From NCBI GenBank assembly GCA_031365425.1, contig JANLYB010000373.1:1-9830 (forward strand): 9,830 nucleotides of DNA, in the 5' to 3' direction. Both the position numbers and the translations under genes were made by a program. Under the pieces are notes generated by a model that saw only the letters and a list, made by a program, of their open reading frames with translations, did no database searches and was not told where the DNA came from. Shown one piece after another: positions 1 through 6,149 of the stretch. Every line of letters starts with the position of its first letter. Position 1 is the stretch's first letter. The stretch comes from JANXVY01 sp031365425 (GTDB taxonomy: Bacteria > Pseudomonadota > Alphaproteobacteria > Rhizobiales > Hyphomicrobiaceae).

Positions 1-256
1 GATTGACGCCCGACATCACGTGCTTGATGCAGCTATCTTTACCCGCCGCGTCCATGCCCTGGAACAGGACGAGGACCGCATGAGAGTTGGAGGCATACAG
101 CAGCGATTGCAGCTTGCTCATGCGCTCGATGTGGGAGGCCAGGAGTTGCTGATACTCTCGTTTGTTCGCGTAAATGGCATCGACCAGCGTCGGGCGGGCT
201 TTGAGATCGACCGTCTCGCCCGGTTCGACGCGGAATTCTTTGGTGATTTTTTTCAT
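1..256 (-). CDS. Polyphosphate kinase 2 (PPK2) family protein, N-terminal part, cut by window edge
   Basis: The leftward frame from the ATG at 256-254 is open to the window edge, giving the first 85 residues. PPK2 enzymes are cytosolic and transfer phosphate between polyphosphate and nucleotides. The diagnostic Walker A segment GMDAAGKDS lies at residues 67-75 (catalytic Lys73) and is followed by IKHVMSG, which matches the PPK2 pattern closely. The N-terminal stretch FRVEPGETVDL resembles the branch annotated as polyphosphate:nucleotide phosphotransferase (class III-like), but the Walker B and lid regions that would settle the class are outside the window. A GGAGG Shine-Dalgarno at 269-265, 8 bases from the ATG, supports this start. 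It lies 60 bases after the kinase stop on the same strand, so co-transcription with the kinase is possible. The family call is secure. Substrate preference is inference. Confidence 0.9.
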   Translation of the reverse strand, partial: MKKITKEFRVEPGETVDLKARPTLVDAIYANKREYQQLLASHIERMSKLQSLLYASNSHAVLVLFQGMDAAGKDSCIKHVMSGVN

Positions 257-264
257 GCGTGGGG

Positions 265-269
265 CCTCC
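265..269 (-). promoter_or_regulatory. Shine-Dalgarno site of the PPK2 gene
   Basis: GGAGG on the minus strand, 8 bases upstream of the ATG at 256. This is one of the best ribosome-binding sites in the window. It indicates independent translation initiation for PPK2 even if it shares a transcript with the upstream kinase. Confidence 0.75.
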
Positions 270-316
270 ACACGCGATGATGATCCGATATCGAAATCAG
301 GTCTACAAGCTGTCGA

Positions 317-2644
317 TCATTCCCGTATCTTGACCGAGGGAACGGACCAGAGGCGGATCATGCCGTCGGCGCCGCTGGAGGCGAGTTTGGTGCCGTCGGG
401 GGAGAAGCTGACGGATTTCGCGCCGCCCGCGTGGCCGCCGAGCGAGCGCATGGTGCGGCCGCGCCTGGCGTCCCAGAGGCGGACGATGCCTTCGTCGGCG
501 GCGGACGCCAGGATGTTGCCGTCGGGCGAGAAGGCGAGCGCACCAATGCGGCTCTTATGGCCGGTCAACTGCTTTTGCAGGCGGCTGGAGGTCGTCGAAT
601 AGATCCGGATCGAACCGTCGAGACTTGCGACCGCCAGCGACTTCCCGTCCGGCGAGAAGGCAAGGCTGGTGACGAAGTCTTTCGCGCCCTTGTAAACGCG
701 CTGGAGATTGTGGGTGTCGACGTCGTAGAGGCGGACCGTCATATCGGCGCTACCGGTGGCGATCCAGGGGCCGTGCTCGGAATAGGCGACAGCCTGGGCC
801 GCGCTTTCGTGCCCTTCCAGGGCAAACTGCGGAGCGGTGGTGTTTTTGGTTTCCCAGACGGTGGTGATGTAGTCGTGGCTGGCGGTAGCGAAACGGTCCT
901 GATTGCCGAGGAACGCGACGGCCCAGATGTCGGCGTCGTTGCGTTTGAACTGAGCAACGCGTTCGCCGCGGTCGAGATCGTAAAGCACTGCCGTGCCGTC
1001 GCCGTGGCCGGTCACAGCGCGGCGTCCTGAGACAGCCAGCGAGGTGACGAGGCGATTATCGAGCGGGATCGACTTCTGCAGGCTGCCCGAAGCCGCGTTC
1101 CAGATCTTGAAGGTGGCGTCACGGGAAACGGAGATGATAGTGCGGCCATCAGGGGCGAAGGCGACGCCGTTAACGGCGGTGTCGTGGGCCTTGAACTCGC
1201 GCAGCATGACCGGGATGTCCTGCGGCATGACGATGGCGGCTTTGGTGGGCGCAGGCGCTTTTGGAAGCTGGTTTTGAAACAGCACCACGCCGCCCGCGAC
1301 GGCTGCGGCCATGGCCAGTTTGGTGATCACACCGATGCGACGCGGCTTTGCACCGCCGTGAACTGGGCGCGGGCGGGCAGGCGTTGCGCGTTCAGTTTTG
1401 AGGGCTGCGGCTTTGGCGGCGGGAGCCGGCTTTGCAGGTGGCTCGGGCGCCTTCGCCTTGGGCTTGCCTTTGGCCTTGGGCTCGGCGGCCTTAGCTTCGA
1501 GCTTGGGCTTTGCTTTGGCAGCGGGCTTTGACTTGGCAGGCGGAGGCGGCTCATCCACGACGGGAGCGGCTGCGGGCTGGTCAGCGGCTTTGCCGCGCAG
1601 GACGTCGAAAAAGTCGAGGAAGCCGCCTTGAACGCCTGGGGCGTCGGGTTGCGGCGGGATCATGGTGGACGCAGGGATGGCCGGGGGCGCGCCAGCACCT
1701 GCAAGTTCCATTGCATCGGCTTGCTGCTTGGCGCCTCGTCCGCGCGAGAGCCAGGATTGCTTGGGCGGATCGGGGGCGAGCACGTCGCCGCGCCAGGCGG
1801 CAACCGATTGCGGGCGCGCCTCCACGTTCATCTGGAGCGCCTTGTCGATGGCTTTGAGGAAACCGGCCCTATAGGCACCCAGCGCGGATTCGCGGGCCGG
1901 GACGTATTCGTCCTTCATGATGCGCGAGGGGCTGTCGGGCGGGCGCTTGCCCGTGATGGCATGATAAAGCGTGGCAGCGAGCGCGTAAATGTCGGACCAG
2001 GGACCCTGCTGGCGGCTGGTTTCGGCGTATTGCTCATAGGGGCTGTAGCCCGGCTTCACGAGCGCGCTGACGGTCTTGGAATGGGCTGCGATTTCTCCGC
2101 GCGCCGAGCCGAAGTCGATCAGGACGGGCACGTTGTCCTTGCCGATGATGATGTTGTCAGGGGCGATGTCGCGGTGGAGGTAGTCCGCTTTGTGAATGAA
2201 CTCCAATGCGTCGAGCAGCGGCGCAACGATGGCGTCCAGCTCCTTCTGGCGCGGCGCGCGGCCCAGGCCTTTGAGCCAGGACTTGAAGCTCAGCCCTTCC
2301 TCGAACTGGAGCACCATGTAGGCGGTGTTGTTGGCTTCGAAGTATCGGTACACGCGAACGATGTTGGGGTGATCGAGCTTCGCCAGCGTTTTGGCTTCCT
2401 CGATGAAACGGTCGCGGCCCCATTGGAAATCGCCAGTGCTGTCGGACGAGCGCGGCATCGCTTCGAGGCCGTCTTTGCGGGCGGCAAAATCGGAGGGAAA
2501 GTATTCCTTCAAGGTGACGACACGCGACAACGCGCTCTCTTCGGCCAGATAGGTCACGCCGAAGCCGCCCGCACCCAGCACGCGCTGGATACGGTAGTCT
2601 CCGACGAGGACAGTTCCGACCGGCAGCGCGATGAGGTTCGTCAT
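317..2644 (-). CDS. Membrane Ser/Thr protein kinase with C-terminal seven-bladed WD40 domain
   Basis: Predicted 775-residue Hanks-type kinase. Visible kinase features: glycine loop GAGGFG (24-29), Lys46 in LKEYFP, catalytic loop HRDIAPDN (Asp159, Asn164), DFG (177-179), GYSPYEQY (199-206), Asp218 and Arg277. All expected catalytic residues are present, so it should be active. Residues about 300-430 are a Pro/Ala/Lys-rich linker, very Lys/Ala-rich at 370-416. KPRR (433-436) precedes one hydrophobic segment (about 437-456). Residues 481-771 hold seven WD40 units ending IWN, LYD, VWE, LYD, IYS, LWD and LWS, enough for one propeller. The basic flank suggests a cytosolic kinase and an exported propeller (inference). 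Start: an in-frame GTG at 2668 is possible, but the ATG at 2644 has AAGGAG just upstream and gives the N-terminus usual for this group. It is divergent from the FHA and PP2C genes, its probable partners. Confidence 0.93.
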   Translation of the reverse strand: MTNLIALPVGTVLVGDYRIQRVLGAGGFGVTYLAEESALSRVVTLKEYFPSDFAARKDGLEAMPRSSDSTGDFQWGRDRFIEEAKTLAKLDHPNIVRVYRYFEANNTAYMVLQFEEGLSFKSWLKGLGRAPRQKELDAIVAPLLDALEFIHKADYLHRDIAPDNIIIGKDNVPVLIDFGSARGEIAAHSKTVSALVKPGYSPYEQYAETSRQQGPWSDIYALAATLYHAITGKRPPDSPSRIMKDEYVPARESALGAYRAGFLKAIDKALQMNVEARPQSVAAWRGDVLAPDPPKQSWLSRGRGAKQQADAMELAGAGAPPAIPASTMIPPQPDAPGVQGGFLDFFDVLRGKAADQPAAAPVVDEPPPPAKSKPAAKAKPKLEAKAAEPKAKGKPKAKAPEPPAKPAPAAKAAALKTERATPARPRPVHGGAKPRRIGVITKLAMAAAVAGGVVLFQNQLPKAPAPTKAAIVMPQDIPVMLREFKAHDTAVNGVAFAPDGRTIISVSRDATFKIWNAASGSLQKSIPLDNRLVTSLAVSGRRAVTGHGDGTAVLYDLDRGERVAQFKRNDADIWAVAFLGNQDRFATASHDYITTVWETKNTTAPQFALEGHESAAQAVAYSEHGPWIATGSADMTVRLYDVDTHNLQRVYKGAKDFVTSLAFSPDGKSLAVASLDGSIRIYSTTSSRLQKQLTGHKSRIGALAFSPDGNILASAADEGIVRLWDARRGRTMRSLGGHAGGAKSVSFSPDGTKLASSGADGMIRLWSVPSVKIRE

Positions 2645-2647
2645 AGT

Positions 2648-2653
2648 CTCCTT
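2648..2653 (-). promoter_or_regulatory. Shine-Dalgarno site deciding the kinase start
   Basis: AAGGAG on the minus strand, 3 bases before the ATG at 2644. The spacing is short. The site lies inside the frame that would be translated from the alternative GTG at 2668, which argues that the ATG is the real start. The GTG has only a weak GGA upstream. Confidence 0.5.
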
Positions 2654-2731
2654 CTGTTGTTGCAACACCTACGGTCCAAAGTGGGCCGCAGGTTTTGAGT
2701 CCGGCGCTCGCGACGGCGGCCCTTGGCGCTT

Positions 2732-2749
2732 GGCCAGCAAGAGCTGGCC
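2732..2749. repeat. 7-bp inverted repeat (hairpin) in the kinase leader
   Basis: GGCCAGC at 2732-2738 and GCTGGCC at 2743-2749 are exact reverse complements around a 4-base loop. As RNA the stem can extend by one U-G wobble pair and one U-A pair. It would form in the kinase 5' leader if transcription starts upstream of about 2750. There is no T tract, so it is not a typical intrinsic terminator. Confidence 0.5.
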
Positions 2750-2920
2750 GAAGAAAGAGACCTCCGGCGAATCCTTGGCCTTCATATCGTCCATGGGCGA
2801 GGAATGTGGCAAGGGGCGGGATATGAACGGCATCTGAACAAAATTTCATAATGTCTGGCTCATTCAGCCATTTTGCTGCCGCATCGCAGCGGAAACTGCG
2901 TCCCACTAACTTTGTGGGTG

Positions 2921-2948
2921 TTGAGGCCCGTGGTTTCGTGGCAATTAT
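2921..2948 (+). promoter_or_regulatory. Candidate promoter for the FHA-PP2C pair
   Basis: TTGAGG (2921-2926) and AATTAT (2943-2948) are separated by 16 bases and each match the housekeeping -35 and -10 consensus at four of six positions. The -10 ends 39 bases before the FHA start, a reasonable leader length. This is a weak pattern match made by eye, and other placements in the spacer are possible. Confidence 0.28.
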
Positions 2949-2987
2949 GATCACGGTACAAAAATTCAGTGGCTGGGGAGACGATCG

Positions 2988-3836
2988 ATGGCGGATGGTC
3001 CGGGTGGTAAGGCTAAACCGGGCGGGTTCTTGGGCTCGCTGAAGGATGCGCTGGTGGCGGCGAGCCGTGACGACACCGGCATGCACGGGCGCACCCCAGC
3101 AGCGGCGGCTCCGGCACCTGGTCCGTCCACGCCCGCGGCAGCTCCAACCGTGGTTTCTCCGCACGCGGCCGCCGAGCCGCCCGAAACGCCGCCGCCTGTG
3201 CCCGCGCAGCCGGCAGCTCCGGGCCACGACGGCGACGGGTATCGCCCTCTAAGCGCTGCGGAAGCGGCACGGGAAGCACGCGGCGTGGCCTCGCTCAAAC
3301 AGCAGGACCTCAATCAACAGGATCGTCACATGGAATTCGATGGCACCAACACCACCCGTATCATCCGTGGCGGCGCAGCAAAAGCTGCCGACCCGGCACC
3401 CGCCACAGACGAACCCGCGCGCACGCAGCTCGTGCGCGGCCGCCAAGCTTTGAAACGCGGACAGTTCGTGCAGGATCCCGTGGTCGGCTGGCTCGTCATC
3501 ACCGGCGGCCCAGGCCTTGGGGCATTCCGCCCCGTGTTCGAGGGCAACAACACGATCGGGCGCGCTCCCAACAGCCGTATCCCGCTCGACTACGGCGATG
3601 ATACTATTTCGTTCGAAGAGCAGGCCTACATCCGCTACGATGGCACCGACCGGGGGTTCCTGTTCGTGCCGAACATGAGCAAGACCAACGTCGTGTCGGT
3701 CAATGCCAAGCGGCCCACGACAGCTATTGAATTGGCCGCAATGGACGTGATCATCATGGGCCGGACGCAGCTGGTGTTCATGCCGTTCTGCGGGCCCGAG
3801 TTCGATTGGTCCGAGATTTCGGAATCGAAGGATTGA
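2988..3836 (+). CDS. FHA-domain protein with degenerate phosphopeptide site
   Basis: Predicted 282-residue cytosolic protein with no signal peptide or membrane segment. GGGGAG at 2975-2980, 7 bases before the ATG, supports the start. Residues 12-25 form a short GGFL amphipathic stretch, and residues 36-82 are a Pro/Ala-rich disordered region. Two similar motifs follow, TTRIIRG (122-128) and TQLVRG (146-151). The C-terminal part (about 165-266) reads as an FHA domain: TIGR (Arg192), S-K-T-N (Asn234) and S-V-N (Asn239) sit where family conserved residues fall. The usual S-R-x-H-A block is replaced by S-F-E-E-Q-A (208-213), with Gln where the structural His is expected. Known FHA domains bind phosphothreonine. 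Here that may be weakened or altered. The position 10 bases before PP2C and opposite the kinase gene suggests it is a kinase substrate or adaptor (inference). Confidence 0.8.
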   Translation: MADGPGGKAKPGGFLGSLKDALVAASRDDTGMHGRTPAAAAPAPGPSTPAAAPTVVSPHAAAEPPETPPPVPAQPAAPGHDGDGYRPLSAAEAAREARGVASLKQQDLNQQDRHMEFDGTNTTRIIRGGAAKAADPAPATDEPARTQLVRGRQALKRGQFVQDPVVGWLVITGGPGLGAFRPVFEGNNTIGRAPNSRIPLDYGDDTISFEEQAYIRYDGTDRGFLFVPNMSKTNVVSVNAKRPTTAIELAAMDVIIMGRTQLVFMPFCGPEFDWSEISESKD

Positions 3837-3846
3837 AAGACAACCC

Positions 3847-4692
3847 TTGACCACTGCAACACCCATCAATGCCAACCCTGCCGCGCCGCCCGATGAGGAT
3901 CAATCAGAGCCCACGGTTCAGTTTGATTGCGCAGTCCGTGCCACGCGCGGGGCGCGCGACTATCAGGAAGACGCAGCGCTGATCTGGCCGGGCGATGAGC
4001 CTTCCCTTCGGGATGGTGCGCCAGCCGAAGCCGTGCGAATGCTCGCCGTTCTGGCGGACGGCATGGGCGGGCACGCGGGGGGCGCGCTCGCCAGCCGGAC
4101 GTGCTGCGACTACTTTCTGCAATCGTTTTCACATCATCGCGGCTCGATCGTCGAAGGGTTGATGGACGGGCTCGCTCGCGCCAATACGGCCATTGCCGAT
4201 AAAGTCGAGGCGAACCCTCTTTTGTCAGGGATGGGCTCGACGCTTGTCGCCGTGACGTTCGGCGCGAAGGGGATCAACTGGGTCAGCGTCGGCGATAGTC
4301 CGCTGCTGCTGTGGCGGCGCGGAGAGATTGCGCTGCTCAACGAAGACCATTCGCTGGCGCCCGACCTTGACCGCCTGGCGGCCGCTGGCAAGATTTCCGT
4401 CAGCGAAGCCAAGCGCGATCCACGGCGGCATATGCTGCGGTCGGCAGTGACGGGCGACGACATCGATCTGGTCGATATTTCGCGGCGTCCGCTCGTGCTG
4501 GAGCCGGGCGACTACGTGATCCTCGCCAGCGACGGACTGCAGAGCCTCGACAACGGCGAGATCGGGCGGATCATTGCCGCTTATGGTGCGGACGGGTCAG
4601 AGGCGGTCGCCGCGGCGCTAATCCGTACGGTGGATCAGTTGCGCGAGCCGCATCAGGACAATGCGACGGTTGTGGTCGTGCGACCGGTGTAG
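3847..4692 (+). CDS. PP2C-family (PPM) Ser/Thr protein phosphatase
   Basis: Predicted 281-residue soluble metal-dependent phosphatase. PPM motifs appear in order: RDYQED (Glu41, Asp42), LADGMGGHAGG (Asp71, Gly72), SGMGSTL (127-133), VSVGDSPL (Gly149, Asp150), ILASDGL (Asp229) and the terminal DNATVV (Asp271, Asn272). All metal-coordinating acidic residues are present, so activity is expected. The length is a little above the bacterial minimum because of a short Pro/Asp/Glu-rich N-terminal tail. The start is probably TTG at 3847, as no in-frame ATG or GTG exists before the first motif. The nearest Shine-Dalgarno-like sequence is a weak GAAAG at 3835-3839, so translation is probably coupled to the FHA gene, whose stop is 10 bases upstream. 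It likely reverses phosphorylation by the neighbouring kinase. Confidence 0.93.
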   Translation: MTTATPINANPAAPPDEDQSEPTVQFDCAVRATRGARDYQEDAALIWPGDEPSLRDGAPAEAVRMLAVLADGMGGHAGGALASRTCCDYFLQSFSHHRGSIVEGLMDGLARANTAIADKVEANPLLSGMGSTLVAVTFGAKGINWVSVGDSPLLLWRRGEIALLNEDHSLAPDLDRLAAAGKISVSEAKRDPRRHMLRSAVTGDDIDLVDISRRPLVLEPGDYVILASDGLQSLDNGEIGRIIAAYGADGSEAVAAALIRTVDQLREPHQDNATVVVVRPV

Positions 4693-4760
4693 GGGCCGTT
4701 ACGATGGGGTTGTAGAGCGGATCCCGCCCCCCCATTTGCGATCCTAACAAAGTGGACATG

Positions 4761-4798
4761 TTCGCTTCGCGCGTGGGGACAGCCAGGCGCGAAGCGAA
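4761..4798. repeat. 12-bp perfect inverted repeat upstream of the pirin gene
   Basis: TTCGCTTCGCGC at 4761-4772 and GCGCGAAGCGAA at 4787-4798 are exact reverse complements around a 14-base loop. It lies 69 bases after the PP2C stop and ends 7 bases before the pirin Shine-Dalgarno. No T tract follows on either strand, so it is not a standard intrinsic terminator. It could be an operator, an mRNA hairpin limiting access to the pirin ribosome-binding site, or a transcript-end stabiliser for the phosphatase mRNA. Confidence 0.7.
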
Positions 4799-4815
4799 GC
4801 TCATTGGAGATCGCC

Positions 4816-5520
4816 ATGGCCTTGACGCTCAGGAAAGCAAACGAACGCGGGCACGCCGATTTTGGCTGGCTCAACAGCCGCCATACGTTTTCATTCGGGC
4901 AGTATCACGATCCCGTGCATATGGGGTTTGGGCCGTTGCGCGTCATCAACGATGACAAAGTTGCGGGCGGCGAGGGGTTTCCGGCGCATCCGCATGCCAA
5001 CATGGAAATCGTGACCTACGTTCTGGACGGGGGACTTGAGCACAAGGACAGCCTAGGGACCGGTTCGGTGATCCGGCCCGGCGATGTGCAGCGGATGTCG
5101 GCTGGCACAGGCATCCGGCACAGCGAGTTCAACGCGTCCGAGACAGAGCCGGTGCATTTCCTGCAGATCTGGATCATGCCGGAGCGGGCGGGCGTTGCGC
5201 CTGGATATGAGCAGAAGTCGTTTTCGGTTGCCGACAAGAAAGGCCGCTTGCGCCTCGCCGGCTCGCGGACGGGCCGCGACGGGTCTGTGACGATCCGGCA
5301 GGATGTCGATTTGTATGCGGGCGTGTTTGCGTCCGGCGACAAGGTCACCCACGACATCGTCGATGGCCGGATCGCCTGGGTCCAGGTTGCGCGCGGCTCG
5401 GTCCGGGTCAACGGCCTCGATCTCGCCGAGGGCGACGGACTCGCCATCGAAGACGTCCGCGCGCTGGAACTCGAAGGCATCGACGACGCCGAACTGCTCG
5501 TGTTCGATATGGTGCGGTGA
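4816..5520 (+). CDS. Pirin family protein (bicupin, YhhW-like)
   Basis: Predicted 234 residues, close to E. coli YhhW (231), a cytosolic metal-binding bicupin with quercetin 2,3-dioxygenase activity in vitro. The N-terminal cupin contains HTFSFGQYHDP (23-33), FPAHPHANMEIVTYVLDG (55-72) and GIRHSEFN (99-106). His58, His60, His102 and Glu104 match the four metal ligands of the family. The C-terminal half is the second, usually metal-free, cupin. The start is ATG at 4816 with GGAG at 4806-4809, 6 bases upstream. An in-frame TTG at 4804 would add four residues but overlaps that site. It stands alone on its strand, after a 12-bp inverted repeat and before tandem palindromes. The physiological substrate cannot be read from sequence. 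Some pirins act as redox-responsive co-regulators. Confidence 0.93.
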   Translation: MALTLRKANERGHADFGWLNSRHTFSFGQYHDPVHMGFGPLRVINDDKVAGGEGFPAHPHANMEIVTYVLDGGLEHKDSLGTGSVIRPGDVQRMSAGTGIRHSEFNASETEPVHFLQIWIMPERAGVAPGYEQKSFSVADKKGRLRLAGSRTGRDGSVTIRQDVDLYAGVFASGDKVTHDIVDGRIAWVQVARGSVRVNGLDLAEGDGLAIEDVRALELEGIDDAELLVFDMVR

Positions 5521-5525
5521 GAGGG

Positions 5526-5554
5526 GGCGCAATAGCCTCTTGGCGTGTTGCGCC
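5526..5554. repeat. Palindromic repeat unit A between pirin and globin genes
   Basis: GGCGCAATA (5526-5534) pairs with TGTTGCGCC (5546-5554) over 9 positions including one G-U. An inner GCC/GGC (5535-5537/5542-5544) can extend the stem. The arm differs from the next palindrome's arm by a single base, suggesting two copies of one repeat family. It starts 5 bases after the pirin stop. Confidence 0.65.
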
Positions 5555-5569
5555 GCCGGGCAGGCAGCC

Positions 5570-5595
5570 GGTGCAATACGCTGCGCTATTGCACC
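5570..5595. repeat. Palindromic repeat unit B, adjoining the globin stop codon
   Basis: GGTGCAATA (5570-5578) and TATTGCACC (5587-5595) are exact reverse complements around an 8-base loop. The unit directly abuts the globin TAG (5598-5596). Palindromes of this look are common as dispersed intergenic repeats in Rhizobiales genomes. It may also act as a bidirectional transcript end between the convergent genes, although neither side has a T tract. Confidence 0.7.
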
Positions 5596-6051
5596 CTACG
5601 CCGCAGGCAGCCTCTCACCCTTGGCGAGCATGAGGCCGCGGTGAGAGGCGATGCCGAATTCGAGGCTTTGGGCGATCCGGTGGGCGGCGTCGAGGAAGAC
5701 CTCAGTGGCAGCAGGAGGGCAGACCTCGGTGACCGTCTGCTTGAACAGTTCAAGCCAGCGGTCGAAGTGGTGTGCATCGACCGGTAAGGGCGCATGTCGC
5801 TGCATGGGCGAGCCGGAATAGATGCCGGTTTTCAAGGTCACGGACGACCAGAAACGGCACATATTGGCGAGGTGGAGTTCCCAATCGGTGATGAGCGCTC
5901 CAAACACCGGGCCGAGCACGGCATCGGCGCGGACCCGGTCGTAGAAAGTGTGGACCACGCGGTGGATCATGGCATCGTCGATGCTGGTTTGCGCCATGAT
6001 GTCCGCCGTGACCTGGGCGCGGCGGGCGGCTGCGGATTGGGTATCGTCCAT
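5596..6051 (-). CDS. Group III (P) truncated haemoglobin
   Basis: Predicted 151-residue cytosolic haem protein. The pattern FYDRVRAD, LGPVF, W-x-x-HL, FWSS, Y-x-G-x-P, H and HFDRWLELF is that of group III truncated globins, the family of Campylobacter jejuni Ctb. By alignment to Ctb from memory, B10 Tyr is Tyr37, E7 His is His60, the proximal F8 His is His86 and the G8 Trp is Trp99. All key haem-pocket residues are present. Family members bind O2 tightly and are linked to oxygen or nitric-oxide and peroxide chemistry. The role here is not shown. The start ATG at 6051 has AGGA at 6064-6061, 9 bases upstream. The gene lies 98 bases after the ligase stop on the same strand, far enough to suggest its own promoter. 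No convincing FNR- or NnrR-type box was seen. The stop codon touches palindromic unit B. Confidence 0.93.
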   Translation of the reverse strand: MDDTQSAAARRAQVTADIMAQTSIDDAMIHRVVHTFYDRVRADAVLGPVFGALITDWELHLANMCRFWSSVTLKTGIYSGSPMQRHAPLPVDAHHFDRWLELFKQTVTEVCPPAATEVFLDAAHRIAQSLEFGIASHRGLMLAKGERLPAA

Positions 6052-6149
6052 GTGGATTAGTCCTGGTTTCGAGGATATCAGCTTAGACCTCGTTTACGTG
6101 CAACGCTTGGGCTTATCACGTCGCGCGGCAGGACGGCGCATAAGCGGGA

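Larger units (their letters stand above)
2645..2987. other. Divergent intergenic region between kinase and FHA/PP2C genes
   Basis: These 343 bases separate the leftward kinase from the rightward FHA gene and must hold both promoters. The portion at about 2834-2875 is visibly richer in A/T than its surroundings. Short inverted repeats are visible: 7 bp at 2732-2738/2743-2749, 5 bp at 2885-2889/2896-2900 and 5 bp at 2902-2906/2914-2918. The two 5-bp repeats are short enough to be chance. A 54-codon leftward frame (2833-2669) ends one base before the alternative kinase GTG but has no ribosome-binding site. No recognisable protein is encoded here. Confidence 0.6.

Noticed and set aside
1628..2698. 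356-codon open frame on the plus strand opposite the kinase
   Set aside because: It mirrors the kinase domain codons in a GC-rich gene, contains no recognisable domain, and the opposite strand carries an unmistakable kinase.
2157..3227. 356-codon minus-strand frame across the kinase start, intergenic region and FHA gene
   Set aside because: It overlaps two well-supported genes in other frames, is Arg/Pro-rich without motifs, and has no ribosome-binding site.
317..4692. Type VI secretion regulatory cluster
   Set aside because: Kinase, FHA and PP2C genes alone are not sufficient. No structural secretion gene is in the window.
4761..4798. Rho-independent terminator
   Set aside because: The hairpin is strong but no run of T follows on either strand, so it is listed as an inverted repeat only.
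6052..6149. FNR/NnrR-type operator before the globin gene
   Set aside because: The best half-sites near 6090-6120 do not form a convincing TTGAT-N4-ATCAA or related palindrome.
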